DNA of 64,000 nucleotides from assembly GCA_019720755.1 (NCBI GenBank), contig CP081303.1:4336501-4400500 (forward strand). Direction: 5' to 3'. This document shows positions 1 through 10,019 of this stretch, piece by piece; position 1 is the stretch's first letter; every line of letters starts with the position of its first letter. The notes beneath the pieces are model-generated. The model worked only from the letters and a program-made list of their open reading frames with translations. It did not search any database and was not told the DNA's origin. The stretch comes from Prolixibacteraceae bacterium. Lineage in GTDB: Bacteria; Bacteroidota; Bacteroidia; Bacteroidales; Prolixibacteraceae. The position numbers and the translations under genes are program-made.

Positions 1-1316
1 AAAAATCCGAATATATGGTTTATGTTGGAGAAATTGGCATATATGATAGCTTTGCCAAGTCTGTAGCAATGCCAGAGAACTTCAAAGCTGAGGTAAAAAG
101 AGAAACAACAGCATCGATGTCGATTAAATTAAATTGGGAGATGTCAAAAGTGTCTGGTTCAACACCAGTAAGAGAGGAATATGGATTACTTTACAATGAC
201 GATGTCAACGTGGATCACTTTGAAGTAATATATAAAAATGGTAAAAATGGTCGAGCAAAGGTAATAAGTAGTACCAACACTTGGTCGCAACTGATTCCTC
301 ACCTCATTTTTACTGAAGATGATTATGATAATGATATAATTGAAGCTCCTTTTATTGGTGTTCGTGCAGTTTCAAAAGATCTTAAATCATATTCAAAAAT
401 TAACTGGATAGAAATTCCACGTCAGGACTACTACGATCTTCCAGAAGAGAAGATAGATAGATATTGTACATCAACACTTGATCCAAACTCTCCTAAAGTT
501 GAGAAAGCTAGATCCCAAAGATGGGTAAAGAGTATTAAAACAACAGGAGCAATTACTGATATTGTATACGAAACAAATCACCCTGTTGTAGATGGTTCAA
601 ACTATGTAAACTATACGGCATCTCCTATCGTAGCAAAACAAGGATCTTCATTCGTGTTGAATTTTGTTGGATTTGATTCAAAAGACGATGGTTTAAGATA
701 TTGTTTTGCAAATGCATATGTAGATTGGAATGATGATGGAGAATTTGTTCCAGGAAAGAAACCAGGAGAGGGAGAATTAGTTTTTCAACTAGGTAATGCA
801 AATGCTGCCACCCCAGCATTAGAAGATCCTAGTGGTGTTGATATTACCTTTAATGTTCCAGAGAAGGCAGCACCTCGTGACTTGCGTTTGCGGATTGTAT
901 TCCAAGATGCTTGGTTCCCAAATTTTACTCCATGTGGTTTAACACATAAGGGTTTTACAATAGATCTAAAATTAAGAGTTACTGGAACAAATAAACCTGA
1001 TATTAAGCTTGATGTTAGAGATCCGAGAGAGGTTGAAGAGCCTGAACATATGGATGGATATGTTTACACTGATATCAAGCCAAATTATAAACTTCAAGCC
1101 AACAGAGTTTCAAGTATGTATCCAAACCCATCAAGTAAAGATTTATTTTTTAAGTGTACGGACAGCGTGCTTATTTATGATTTGAGTGGAAAGCTTGTTC
1201 AATCGGTGTCTGGTGGAGTGGAGTATATTGATATCTCCTCACTTCCGAAAGGAGTTTATATGGTAAAGATTGAAAGAGATAATGTCATCAGAGTAGATAA
1301 ATTGATTAAGAATTAA
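1..1316 (+). CDS. Secreted GEVED / T9SS type A sorting-domain protein, 3' part only
   Basis: The reading frame is open to the left edge with no stop before the first ATG (base 15), so the gene almost certainly begins upstream and only about 437 C-terminal residues are visible. The middle holds a GEVED-type beta domain with an Asp-rich motif (VDWNDDGEF), and an adjacent stretch ends in LRLRIVFQDAW. The last ~70 residues form a type IX secretion sorting domain: a YPNPSS motif, then LIYDLSGKLVQS and a GVYMVKI strand. Such proteins cross the outer membrane by T9SS and are often attached to the surface. The start of the visible part (YVGEIGIYD, then a fibronectin-like stretch) recalls the C-terminal region of GH85-type endo-beta-N-acetylglucosaminidases, but the catalytic part is outside the window, so that function is only a guess. 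Confidence 0.8.
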   Translation, partial: KSEYMVYVGEIGIYDSFAKSVAMPENFKAEVKRETTASMSIKLNWEMSKVSGSTPVREEYGLLYNDDVNVDHFEVIYKNGKNGRAKVISSTNTWSQLIPHLIFTEDDYDNDIIEAPFIGVRAVSKDLKSYSKINWIEIPRQDYYDLPEEKIDRYCTSTLDPNSPKVEKARSQRWVKSIKTTGAITDIVYETNHPVVDGSNYVNYTASPIVAKQGSSFVLNFVGFDSKDDGLRYCFANAYVDWNDDGEFVPGKKPGEGELVFQLGNANAATPALEDPSGVDITFNVPEKAAPRDLRLRIVFQDAWFPNFTPCGLTHKGFTIDLKLRVTGTNKPDIKLDVRDPREVEEPEHMDGYVYTDIKPNYKLQANRVSSMYPNPSSKDLFFKCTDSVLIYDLSGKLVQSVSGGVEYIDISSLPKGVYMVKIERDNVIRVDKLIKN

Positions 1317-1402
1317 ATATATTAATGGAGAGGCTTTATGGTTTCAAACGAAAGGTTTTTTGGTAAATAATCTCTCTATTATTGCTAGTTAGATAATGTA
1401 GT

Positions 1403-1445
1403 AAAGCGCATGTTGTTAGATGTAAAAAAAAACAATATGCGCTTT
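1403..1445 (+). terminator. Rho-independent terminator of the T9SS cargo gene
   Basis: A 15-bp stem with one mismatch (1403-1417 with 1431-1445, core AAAGCGCAT/ATGCGCTTT) lies 87 bases after the stop codon and is followed by a T-rich stretch. Confidence 0.75.
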
Positions 1446-1602
1446 GCTTTTTATGAGACTATTATTTTAAGAATACTTGACTACCTCCCCAAAAAAGTAT
1501 GATATTATTGTAAGTGTTTGACATTCATGATGTAATAAGTAAGTCTACATAATTACAGATAGTTTTTTTTCATGATTAAAATAGATGTTGTTTCTTTGAG
1601 AC

Positions 1603-2158
1603 ATGCGATATATAAAGTTAACACAGGATGCAGTTCTAAAACTAACTGCTCTATATGAACATTCAGACAACAAGGTGGAAAGAATGCGTTCACATTGCCT
1701 ATTACTGTCCAATAGTCACTATTCTATGGTTGATATTTCAAGGATAATGGGAATATCTGTCATTACAGTATCACGTCTATTTGACAAGTGGTTAGAATAT
1801 AATTTTGATGCACTTAGGATTAAACAAGGAAGAGGAGCAAAGTGTAAATTAGCTGGATTCGATGATATAATCAAAGATTTAGTAAAAACAAATAATCGTA
1901 ATTTATCTTCTATACTTCATCATTTGAAAGAACATTATAATCTTACCATTTCAAAAGAGACTTTAATACGTTTTTTAAAAAGATCGGGTATGTATGGAAG
2001 CGAGTCCGGCGATCACTCAAGACAAAACGGAATGATATAGACTTCCAACTAAAGCAACATCAACTAACAGAATTGCGTAAGTGTGAGGATTCAGGATACT
2101 TAGATTTATATTTCGTTGATGAAAGTCACTTAAGTCTAACTCCCTATGTTCCATCTTA
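1603..2158 (+). pseudogene. IS630-family transposase remnant (frameshifted, truncated)
   Basis: The first frame (1603-2040) encodes an N-terminal helix-turn-helix half typical of IS630 transposases, with MVDISRIMGISVITVSRLF as the recognition helix region. Around 1990-1996 the homology moves to another frame, which continues WKRVRRSLKTKRND and reaches the family motif YFVDESHLSLTPYVP, containing a catalytic Asp-Glu region, before a TAA at 2156-2158. The rest of the DDE domain is missing. A frameshift plus 3' deletion means this copy cannot make an active transposase. It lies next to two other IS transposase genes, which marks a site of repeated insertion and decay. Confidence 0.8.
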
Positions 2159-2763
2159 ATTCCGCAACTTCTTCACTTTGAAGTTTAATTTTAAATAGAT
2201 ACGTGATATTTGCTGATTTTGTACGTACTCCTATTACCTTAAGGACTATTTGTTTATCAATTATTATAAAAAGAACAGACTTTCCCCTACCCATCTATGA
2301 GTCCCCCACGAGAACCCCTTTTATGGAATTATAGGATTATGCGTATTTTGGGACTTTTTAGTCTACAAAACAGAATCTGAATCTTAGTAACAATAACACT
2401 TTCTAATAAAGTCATTTTCGCAATAAAAAGATCACACAATTTACATTTAAGCATGTTTATGACCATCGAAATATTTAGTTCGGAATAGTATTTTACTATT
2501 CGAACAAAATTCACCCATAATGATCTAGCTACTGCCCACATTTGATGTTTTATCAATCCTCTATAGACAGTGTTTTTTCCATTACAATGAAAACCTAATT
2601 GAAAAATACTGTAACTACTCAGGTTCTTTTTGAGTCTAATAATCACACAAAAGTTCCAAACACGTTGTTTTAGTGATGATTGTTAATAATAATAGGCCGT
2701 ATTGTTGATTACTTTCTGTTATAATTTTTTCTAATTTGTCAAGATCAATGAATCTTTGTAGTC
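2159..2763. other. Intergenic stretch with possible decayed transposase debris
   Basis: There is no convincing intact gene here. A minus-strand frame at 2329-2646 (105 codons) contains HQMWAVARSLWVNFVRIVK, which loosely resembles the C-terminal end of some transposases, but I cannot assign a family and it may be chance. I searched by eye for terminal inverted repeats of the downstream IS66 element and found none that I trust. Confidence 0.35.
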
Positions 2764-4191
2764 ATGAGAACAATTGATTGTTTAGAAGAAGAAAATAGAG
2801 CTTTAAAGAAGCAGGTTGAGTCCTTAAAGGAAGAGCTAGACAGAGTGATGTCACGAGTTCAAGCTTTGTCACAAGAGAATACTATGCTTCATGAAAAAGT
2901 AAAGGATCTAGAAGATAAACTATCGCGTAATCATAAAAACAGTAGTAATAGTAGTTTTCCACCTTCAAGAGATTTACATACAGTAAAGAAAAATCAATCA
3001 CTTCGAAATAAATCCACTAGGAAACCCGGAGGTCAACCCAAACATAAAGGATCGACATTACAACAGAGTGATTTTCAAACAAGCATAGAGTCATATTATC
3101 CTCCATCGACGTGTCAGTGTGGTAATACATTAAATCAAGAAGACGCTAGCTTGTTATGCAAACGTCAGGTTTTTGACATACCACCTGTTCTTGAACAAAT
3201 CTGCACGGAGCATCGTCTTTATGAAAATAGATGCAGTTGTGGTCAACTACACAAAGGTTCTATGCCCTCGAATATAAAAGCACCTGTCCAATACGGTTCT
3301 CATTTACGATCACTAATTGTAAGCTTGTATGTTGAACATTATATCCCTTTAAACCGTATTGGTTCACTAGTGGAAGAGATAACATCATTTAAAATTGGAG
3401 ATGGGACTATTACTAATATTTTAAATAAAGCCCAAGAGGTGATGACTCCTTTATATGAATCACTTCGTGAATCGATATCCAAATCCAGTGTAGTTGGCTC
3501 AGACGAAACAGGTTGCAAGATCAATGGAGGCAAAGGATGGATGTGGGTATGGCAAAATCATGAGGTAACATTCATTACAGCCAATAAGTCTAGAGGGTAT
3601 AAAGTTGTAGTAGAAAATTTTAAAAAAGGATTTATTAATGCGACCTTAGTCAGTGACTGTTATGCTTCGCAATTAAAAACTCCAGCCAAACATTATCAAC
3701 TATGTTTAGCACATTTACAACGAGAATTAATCTACATTAAACAACAAACGAATAACAGTTGGGCAGAGGATATTTTGAATATATTCTATAAAGCCATGAA
3801 ATTAAAGAGAGAATCAGCCAAGAACCAATATCCTTTAAAAGAAAAATCAATATTTAAAGAACAGCTTTTATTACTGTTGAAAAATGACGAGTATGACGAT
3901 CAGCTAGATGAGATCAAGACATTACGGAGTCGATTAATTAAAAGGATTGATAGTGTGTTTACTTTCTTAGAGTATTACGAAGTTCCTTTTGACAACAATG
4001 CATCCGAAAGGTCAATACGTAATATTAAAATAAAACAAAAAGTATCTGCAGGTTATCGAACAGAAGAAGGAGCCCAAAGGTATGCCATGTTACGCTCTAT
4101 TGTTGATACACTTAAAAAACAAGGAAAGAGTGTCGTGAGAATGATTGCTCATTGGTTATCTCAAAACCATCTTAAGGTCAGTTGGCAATAA
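2764..4191 (+). CDS. IS66 family transposase
   Basis: This is a full-length (475 aa) IS66-type transposase. An N-terminal coiled coil (residues ~5-55) is followed by a Lys/Ser-rich linker with the family motif NHKNSSNSSFPPS, a Cys-rich zinc-finger-like segment (CQCGN...CSCG, ~117-160), and a DDE domain. Likely catalytic residues are Asp247 (SDETG), Asp298 (SDCYAS) and Glu415 (NNASERSIRNIK). No tnpA or tnpB accessory frames are present, as in the single-gene branch of the family. The gene appears intact and could still encode an active protein, although the flanking transposase genes are remnants and the element's ends could not be located. Confidence 0.93.
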   Translation: MRTIDCLEEENRALKKQVESLKEELDRVMSRVQALSQENTMLHEKVKDLEDKLSRNHKNSSNSSFPPSRDLHTVKKNQSLRNKSTRKPGGQPKHKGSTLQQSDFQTSIESYYPPSTCQCGNTLNQEDASLLCKRQVFDIPPVLEQICTEHRLYENRCSCGQLHKGSMPSNIKAPVQYGSHLRSLIVSLYVEHYIPLNRIGSLVEEITSFKIGDGTITNILNKAQEVMTPLYESLRESISKSSVVGSDETGCKINGGKGWMWVWQNHEVTFITANKSRGYKVVVENFKKGFINATLVSDCYASQLKTPAKHYQLCLAHLQRELIYIKQQTNNSWAEDILNIFYKAMKLKRESAKNQYPLKEKSIFKEQLLLLLKNDEYDDQLDEIKTLRSRLIKRIDSVFTFLEYYEVPFDNNASERSIRNIKIKQKVSAGYRTEEGAQRYAMLRSIVDTLKKQGKSVVRMIAHWLSQNHLKVSWQ

Positions 4192-4220
4192 AATAATTTA
4201 CACATTATATATTTTCTGAA

Positions 4221-4244
4221 CCTCCATTCTTTAGCGAATGGAGG
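4221..4244. repeat. Perfect 9-bp hairpin between two IS transposase genes
   Basis: CCTCCATTC (4221-4229) pairs with GAATGGAGG (4236-4244) across a 6-base loop, 30 bases after the IS66 transposase stop and 12 bases before the truncated ISAs1 frame. No T-run follows, so it is more likely a relic of an element end than a terminator. Confidence 0.5.
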
Positions 4245-4255
4245 CTAAACTATAA

Positions 4256-4834
4256 ATGAAGCTGAGTAGTTACGAAAATGAAGGTGACTATATTCTACAA
4301 GTAAAAGGTAATCAGAAGAAAACTAAAGAGGAACTTGATATTCAGTTTAATACAGATATTGTTTGTGATTCTAGTATAACAGAAGACTTTGGTCATGGAA
4401 GAATTGAAACTCGTATTTGTGATGTAATAAATGACTTTGAAGATGCTCCAGTGTTGACCAAATGGAGAGGTATTCATAGTTTAATTAGAATAACAACCCA
4501 GACATTAGAATCTTCAACAAATAAAGAACGAAGTGATGTGAGGTATTACATATCCTCTTTAGATACAACAGCTGAGAGGTTTAATAAACTTATACGTTCA
4601 CATTGGGCAATCGAAAATAATCTTCATTGGACACTCGATGTAAGCTTCAATGAAGATAAACAGCAGCGAAAAAAAGATCATGCAGCTGAAAATATGAATA
4701 TGCTTTGTAAAATGGCTCTTAATATCTTAAAGTTGGATACGGAGAACAAAAAAACATTGAAATGGAAGAAAAATAGAGCCATATATGTCGATGAATATAG
4801 AGAAAAGCTTATCGCTCGTTCACAGACTTATTAA
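4256..4834 (+). pseudogene. ISAs1 family transposase, C-terminal remnant
   Basis: The 192 codons match the C-terminal half of ISAs1 transposases: GDYILQVKGNQ, then the conserved GHGRIETR strand and the signature RSHWAIENNLHWTLDVSFNEDK with late catalytic residues, then HAAENMNMLCKMALNILK. Family members are usually near 370 residues, so the N-terminal half, including the first catalytic Asp region, is missing. A TAA lies immediately before the ATG, which shows that homology is cut here. This is probably an older element truncated by the neighbouring IS event. Confidence 0.85.
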
Positions 4835-4889
4835 TTCTATCTAATATCCAACAAGTTATAAATGCAATTTCCCTGGATAAATACTGTTT

Positions 4890-5477
4890 TCAATATTTCA
4901 TTATATAGAGAAGTAGAATGATCGAATAGTAATCTTTAAAGTTTTTTTTAAGGTGATCTGTCACAAACTTCTTTCTTCTTTCAACAGTCTTCTCAGATAC
5001 ACCTATCTCTTGTGCAATCTCTTTGTTTTTTTTCTTCTGAATTCTACTCATTTCAAAAACCTTTCTGTATGATTCTGGAAGTTTTTCTAAAGCATCTTTG
5101 AGCATCTGTTCTAATTCAGAAATACTTATTAAGTCTTCGCTTGAATTTGCATATAACTGACTGTTTTCTAGTATTTGTTGCTCAAAATGTTCTGTTCTGG
5201 AGGCCCTTTTTAAATAGTTTAAACATCCATTACGTGCCGAAGTTAAGAGGTATGATCTAATAGAGGTTGTGATGTTGATATATTTTCTTTGTTCCCAAAT
5301 AGAAGTGAATACTCCTTGTACGATGTCTTCACAAGTCTCTTTGTCTTTTATAAAGCGTTTACAATACAAACATAGAACTGGGTAGAATTCTGAAAATAGA
5401 ACTTTAAATGATTCCATATCATCCTTTACCGAAATATTATGGAATAGATTATCTGTTTTAATGGGTTGATTTATCAT
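4890..5477 (-). CDS. ECF RNA polymerase sigma-70 factor (Bacteroidota type)
   Basis: At 195 aa this has the two-domain layout of an extracytoplasmic-function sigma factor. Region 2 (~residues 20-95) includes FYPVLCLYCKRFIKDKETCEDIVQGVF and the IWEQR segment for -10 recognition. Region 4 (~125-185) contains LPESYRKVFEMSRI and the helix-turn-helix NKEIAQEIGVSEKTVERR. Bacteroidota relatives usually sit beside a FecR-like anti-sigma factor and SusC/SusD genes, but none is visible here, so its signal input and regulon cannot be read from context. The upstream neighbour is a divergent M1 peptidase gene about 300 bases away. Confidence 0.92.
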   Translation of the reverse strand: MINQPIKTDNLFHNISVKDDMESFKVLFSEFYPVLCLYCKRFIKDKETCEDIVQGVFTSIWEQRKYINITTSIRSYLLTSARNGCLNYLKRASRTEHFEQQILENSQLYANSSEDLISISELEQMLKDALEKLPESYRKVFEMSRIQKKKNKEIAQEIGVSEKTVERRKKFVTDHLKKNFKDYYSIILLLYIMKY

Positions 5478-5785
5478 AGGTTAACTTGTTCTCAGAAGTA
5501 AATATTCATGGAATTTTTACTCGTTGTGTGATACTTTTATTTCGATAATCAGTCATGTATTATGATATGTTAAAAATAAATAATGATTGCGAATAAAAAA
5601 AATAATCTTTGAATATAGTCAATTGTTGAGGTTATAATATATGTCTTAAAAGATATCGATATTGCTTTCATTTACTCCCTCTTCTGGTCTCAATAAAGGA
5701 TGTGTTTGAGTTTTTTTTAATCTCTGTTGTAGCAAATTATCAATTAGTGATACTAACATTCAATGAAAGATAAAAATAGAAAGAG
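5478..5785. other. Divergent intergenic region between sigma factor and M1 peptidase
   Basis: About 308 bases of AT-rich DNA presumably carry both divergent promoters. I see no full Bacteroidota -33/-7 pair, no strong hairpin and no small gene. Confidence 0.4.
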
Positions 5786-7939
5786 ATGAAGAAAATTTTA
5801 GCAATAATATTTATTGTTTTAGGTGGGATGACCTCTTATGGTCAGAGTGATATTTTTATTGGGCAAAACTTTCGCAAGGCGTACGAACAAGGTACTCGTT
5901 CGAAGGATGGTGTTCCCGGAGAAAAATATTGGCAAAATATTGTTGATTACGATATTGATGTTAAAATCGAACCGACGACTAGATTGTTAACAGGAGCTGA
6001 GACTATCGTATTTACTAATAATAGTCCAGATGAATTGAATACGATTGTTGTTCGGTTGTATCAAAATGCATTTAAACCAGGTGCTGCTCGCCTACAATCA
6101 TTGTCAGTAGAGGGAATGAATGAGGGTGTGAATATTGCAGCGTGTACTGTTGATGGAAAGGAAATTGATTTAGATGATGACGAATCTTTTCGTATAGATG
6201 GAACCAATCTCTATATTAAGCTTATGAAACCTTTGGTTTCGAAAGAGAAGTTGGATATTACGTTTGAATGGGAACAAAAGATTGCAAACTCTGAGGTCCG
6301 CACAGGTTTCTTTGATGAGACTTCATGTTTTGTTGGATATTGGTATCCACAAATTGCTGTATATGATGATATATTTGGTTGGGATCGTCTTCAATACACT
6401 TTTGAGTCTGAGGCCTATAATAACTTAGCAAACTATACGGTTGATATTACTGCACCTGATAATTTTATTGTGTGGGGTACAGGAACACTTGAGAATGCCG
6501 AAGATGTTTTACCAACTGATATTTATGAAAAATATAAGAAGTCAAAGACATCCGATAAGGTGGTTCATATTGTTCGAAAGAAGGACTTTTCAAAGCTTAA
6601 GATGAAGTCTTCTAAGTGGGTGTTTAAAGCTTCTAATGTAACTGATTTTGCTTTTGCTTTTAGTGATCACCACTTATGGGATGCATCATCTGTTGAGATA
6701 AGCGGGAGAAGGGTGTTGCTTAACAATGCTTATATCAAAGATAAAAATCGAATATATGGTGATGGGGTTGAGGTATTGCAAAAAGCTATGAAATACTTTT
6801 CTGAAGAGATGCCAGGGGTACCTTATCCTTATCCGACTTATTCAAGCTTCTTAGGATTATCAGATTTAGGTGGCATGGAGTTTCCTATGATTACCAATAT
6901 TGGTTCAATCAATACTGGAGTTCTAATGCATGAATTATTCCACTCTTATTTTCCAATGTATGTTCGGACCAATGAACGTCGTTATGCATGGATGGATGAA
7001 GGATTTGCTATTTTTACGAATTCTCATCTGTTAAAAGATGAGTTTCCACGAGTGTTTAAGATGAATGGAGGAGGTAACTCTGTTGCATCAAGATTCAAGA
7101 ATGGGATGAAAGGAGTATGTTTTGATATAAAGACTTGCCCCGGTTTTGTGCCTTGTTATGGTGTTTATGATCACGATATATTTAATTCTGTTGATTTTCA
7201 GAACTACCTTTTGCCTGGATATGTGAATGATCTACTTTGTGAGTATTTAGGGAGAGAAAAATTTAGAGAGATTTACAAAAGATATGTTGAGATTTGGGCC
7301 TACAAATCCCCTACTCCTTACGACTACTTTTACTGTATTGAGAAACTTGCAGGGGAAGATCTTGGTTGGTTGTGGAAACCTTGGTTTTTTGAGATTGGCT
7401 CAGCTGATTTAGCGATAGATTCTTTTGAAAAAGGAATCTTAACGGTTCGAAAAGTTGGTTCAAGACCGTTAGGCGTTTCGGTCACTGCTCACTATGTTGA
7501 AGGGAGTGATCTTGCACCTTTTTATGTTGCTCATAATATTTCCGTATGGAAAAATAATCAAGATGTTCTGAAACTTAATATACCTAATGCGGATAAGGTC
7601 TCTTCAATTGAACTGAATAGAGATATGCCGGACTATTATGTTAAAAACAACTACTACCCTTCGGTGAAGGATAGGTATCGTGATATTGATATCTCTTCGA
7701 TTGTAGGGAACTACCGAATTAAATTATTTGGAATTGATGCTAATATCACTGAAAAAGAGAACAAACTATTCATTGAAGTAAAAGCAAAAAAGGTAAAGAA
7801 TTATCTAATCCCTATGGATAAAGATCATTTTGTGACTGAAGACAATTTTATAAAGATGGCTTTGAATAGAAAAGATGGTGTAATTCGTAGTGTGACACTT
7901 ACTGTTAATGGCCACAATATTAAAGCAGTAAGGCAATAG
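5786..7939 (+). CDS. M1 family metallopeptidase, secreted
   Basis: This 717-aa protein starts with a signal peptide (MKKILAIIFIVLGGMTSYGQS). A beta-rich N-terminal domain (~45-280) is followed by a gluzincin catalytic domain. The zinc motif HELFH is at residues 382-386, and the third ligand, Glu405, lies 18 residues on in YAWMDEGFA, the exact HExxH-18-E spacing of family M1. The exopeptidase motif GAMEN appears as GGMEF (362-366), so aminopeptidase activity is likely but the N-terminus-binding loop is altered. The protein is probably periplasmic or exported and takes part in peptide breakdown. It is a single-gene unit with its own terminator. Confidence 0.9.
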   Translation: MKKILAIIFIVLGGMTSYGQSDIFIGQNFRKAYEQGTRSKDGVPGEKYWQNIVDYDIDVKIEPTTRLLTGAETIVFTNNSPDELNTIVVRLYQNAFKPGAARLQSLSVEGMNEGVNIAACTVDGKEIDLDDDESFRIDGTNLYIKLMKPLVSKEKLDITFEWEQKIANSEVRTGFFDETSCFVGYWYPQIAVYDDIFGWDRLQYTFESEAYNNLANYTVDITAPDNFIVWGTGTLENAEDVLPTDIYEKYKKSKTSDKVVHIVRKKDFSKLKMKSSKWVFKASNVTDFAFAFSDHHLWDASSVEISGRRVLLNNAYIKDKNRIYGDGVEVLQKAMKYFSEEMPGVPYPYPTYSSFLGLSDLGGMEFPMITNIGSINTGVLMHELFHSYFPMYVRTNERRYAWMDEGFAIFTNSHLLKDEFPRVFKMNGGGNSVASRFKNGMKGVCFDIKTCPGFVPCYGVYDHDIFNSVDFQNYLLPGYVNDLLCEYLGREKFREIYKRYVEIWAYKSPTPYDYFYCIEKLAGEDLGWLWKPWFFEIGSADLAIDSFEKGILTVRKVGSRPLGVSVTAHYVEGSDLAPFYVAHNISVWKNNQDVLKLNIPNADKVSSIELNRDMPDYYVKNNYYPSVKDRYRDIDISSIVGNYRIKLFGIDANITEKENKLFIEVKAKKVKNYLIPMDKDHFVTEDNFIKMALNRKDGVIRSVTLTVNGHNIKAVRQ

Positions 7940-7987
7940 TATAGACTGCTTTTGCAGAGGTGAAAATTGCAAATTTGATTATTTTAG

Positions 7988-8033
7988 ATTGTCTTTAGGT
8001 TTTTAGATCATTGACCTAAAGGCAATTTTTTTT
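7988..8033 (+). terminator. Rho-independent terminator after the M1 peptidase gene
   Basis: A 13-bp stem with one G-T pair (7988-8000 with 8014-8026) is followed directly by a run of eight T residues, about 50 bases after the stop. Confidence 0.85.
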
Positions 8034-8326
8034 ACTTTCTGATAATGGAGTTTTCTTTCGATAAGAAACGACCAAATGAATTCCATTTTTAACGATTGTT
8101 TCTTGATACCAGAGACTAGATAAAGAAGTATAATACTTATCACTTACCCTTATCTTTAGAGTGTTAAACAATTGTATTTGTTTAGTTAAAACATGATTAT
8201 TAAACAATGAAATAAATTGTAATATGTTCATGTTGAATGTGTTGGGTCTTTTGCTGTTTTATTGGTTAAAATTGCAAAAGTGATTTGGTATCATTACCTT
8301 CGGCATTAAGAAAACGAAATGATATA

Positions 8327-9655
8327 ATGAAGCAAAATAAAAAACGAGTATTAATAGCATTGGTTGCTATTGTCGTTGTCTCTATCACTTGGTATTTTTA
8401 TAGTAATCCGAACTTTACAGAGTATGACATTCCTTCAGATACATCTGTTTCTGATAGCATACCTGACGTAGCTCCCGAACCAATTTTAAAGTATGGACTT
8501 CCTGTAGATTCATTCGAGATTACAACCTCACTGGTGAAAAAGAATGAATTCCTTTCTGATATCCTTTTAAAATATGGTATCAGTTACAACATGATTGATA
8601 GATTGGCTAGAGAATCAAAGCCAATTTTTGATGTTCGAAAAATGAAAAGGGGAAATAGTTTCTCTATCTTTAGCAGTAAGGACAGCCTTCGACAGACAGA
8701 TTACTTTATCTATGAGATTGACAATACCGACTATGTTGTTTATGATTTTAGGGATTCTCTTAAGATAACAAGAGGTCAGAAGAAGATAGAGAGAGTAATG
8801 AAGCATCGCAAAGGAGTAATCACTTCTTCTTTGTGGAATGCAATGGTGGATAATAATATCAACGTACAATTATCTATTCCTTTGTCTGATATATTTGCTT
8901 GGACTATTGACTTCTTTGGTATTCAGAAAGGGGATACTTTTAATGTTATGTATGACGAACTATATGTGGATGGCGAGTCTATAGGTATTGGTCATATTTA
9001 TGCTGCTGATTTTACGCATCGTGGAGAGGAGTATGATGCATATCGTTTTGAGCAGGATAGCACAATTACCTACTTTGACCATGAAGGGAAAAGTCTAAAG
9101 AAAGCCTTTTTAAAAGCACCATTAAAATACTCTAGAATAAGTTCTAGATTCTCGTATAGTCGTTTACATCCTGTTTTAAGATATCGTCGACCTCACCTTG
9201 GGATTGACTATGCCGCTCCTACTGGAACTCCAGTACACTCTATCGGTGATGGAGTAATTATTAAGAAAGGATATCAAAGACGTGGAGGTGGAAGATATCT
9301 GAAGATTAAACATAACTCTGTTTATACTACTACTTATATGCATTTACATGGCTTTGCTAAAGGCATGAGTGTTGGAAAGCGTGTGAAGCAAGGTCAATTG
9401 ATTGGATATGTAGGTTCAACTGGATTGGCTACTGGTCCTCATCTAGATTTCCGTGTTTTTAGAAATGGTAAAGCAATGGATCCATTGAAACTAAAAGCAC
9501 CACCTGTCGCTCCAGTAAAACCAGAAAACAGGGTTCGTTTTGAATCGGATGTGGATAGTTTGAAAAATCTATTGATCGAACCGATCGTATTGTCAGAAAC
9601 ATTGAATGTCAGTAGTTCTAACGATACAATAAAAACAGAAATTTCAACAAAGTAG
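8327..9655 (+). CDS. M23 family metallopeptidase (cell-wall endopeptidase, membrane-anchored)
   Basis: The chosen start is the ATG at 8327 (442 aa), because the longer frame begins with TTG and would put 14 charged residues before the membrane anchor. The segment VLIALVAIVVVSITWYFY at residues ~8-25 is a signal anchor. An OapA/LysM-like region (~55-140) precedes a lysostaphin-fold M23 domain with ligands His290 and Asp294 (HLGIDYA), the HLH pair (His339/His341) and His372 (GPHLDF). All residues needed for zinc binding and catalysis are present, so an active peptidoglycan DD-endopeptidase in the periplasm is likely. The tail after ~390 is low complexity. A strong terminator follows. Confidence 0.9.
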   Translation: MKQNKKRVLIALVAIVVVSITWYFYSNPNFTEYDIPSDTSVSDSIPDVAPEPILKYGLPVDSFEITTSLVKKNEFLSDILLKYGISYNMIDRLARESKPIFDVRKMKRGNSFSIFSSKDSLRQTDYFIYEIDNTDYVVYDFRDSLKITRGQKKIERVMKHRKGVITSSLWNAMVDNNINVQLSIPLSDIFAWTIDFFGIQKGDTFNVMYDELYVDGESIGIGHIYAADFTHRGEEYDAYRFEQDSTITYFDHEGKSLKKAFLKAPLKYSRISSRFSYSRLHPVLRYRRPHLGIDYAAPTGTPVHSIGDGVIIKKGYQRRGGGRYLKIKHNSVYTTTYMHLHGFAKGMSVGKRVKQGQLIGYVGSTGLATGPHLDFRVFRNGKAMDPLKLKAPPVAPVKPENRVRFESDVDSLKNLLIEPIVLSETLNVSSSNDTIKTEISTK

Positions 9656-9696
9656 TTCTTCTTATTAAAGACATATCAAATACTACTAGATACAAA

Positions 9697-9738
9697 GAAG
9701 AGAGCACTATATATCCATATAGTGCTCTCTTCTTTTTT
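9697..9738 (+). terminator. Strong rho-independent terminator after the M23 peptidase gene
   Basis: A perfect 16-bp stem (9697-9712 with 9717-9732, core GAGAGCACTATAT) with a 4-base loop is followed by six T residues. Confidence 0.93.
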
Positions 9739-10019
9739 GGGGGTAACCTCTTCATTACTCATTTCTCTTCCCCTAACTATTGTTGATATGATTAGTATGA
9801 TATCAAATTTAGCATGGGATAAGATCTCGTGTATTTGAAAAGTTAGATCTCCATGGATTAACCTCTAGTCCTACTATTGCAAAACTTCGTAATAGGTTCT
9901 TCTTAATGAATGATCTTTAGCTAAAATGAATCGCTTCATCCCTTTATGTTGTCTTTCTCTTCAGTAAAAGAGCCTGTTTTCATTCTTACTTTGCCTACCG
10001 TTGCGATAGGGTTTGCTTA

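Noticed and set aside
8016-8231. Minus-strand 71-codon frame between the two peptidase genes
   Set aside because: It overlaps the terminator of the M1 gene and shows no family features.
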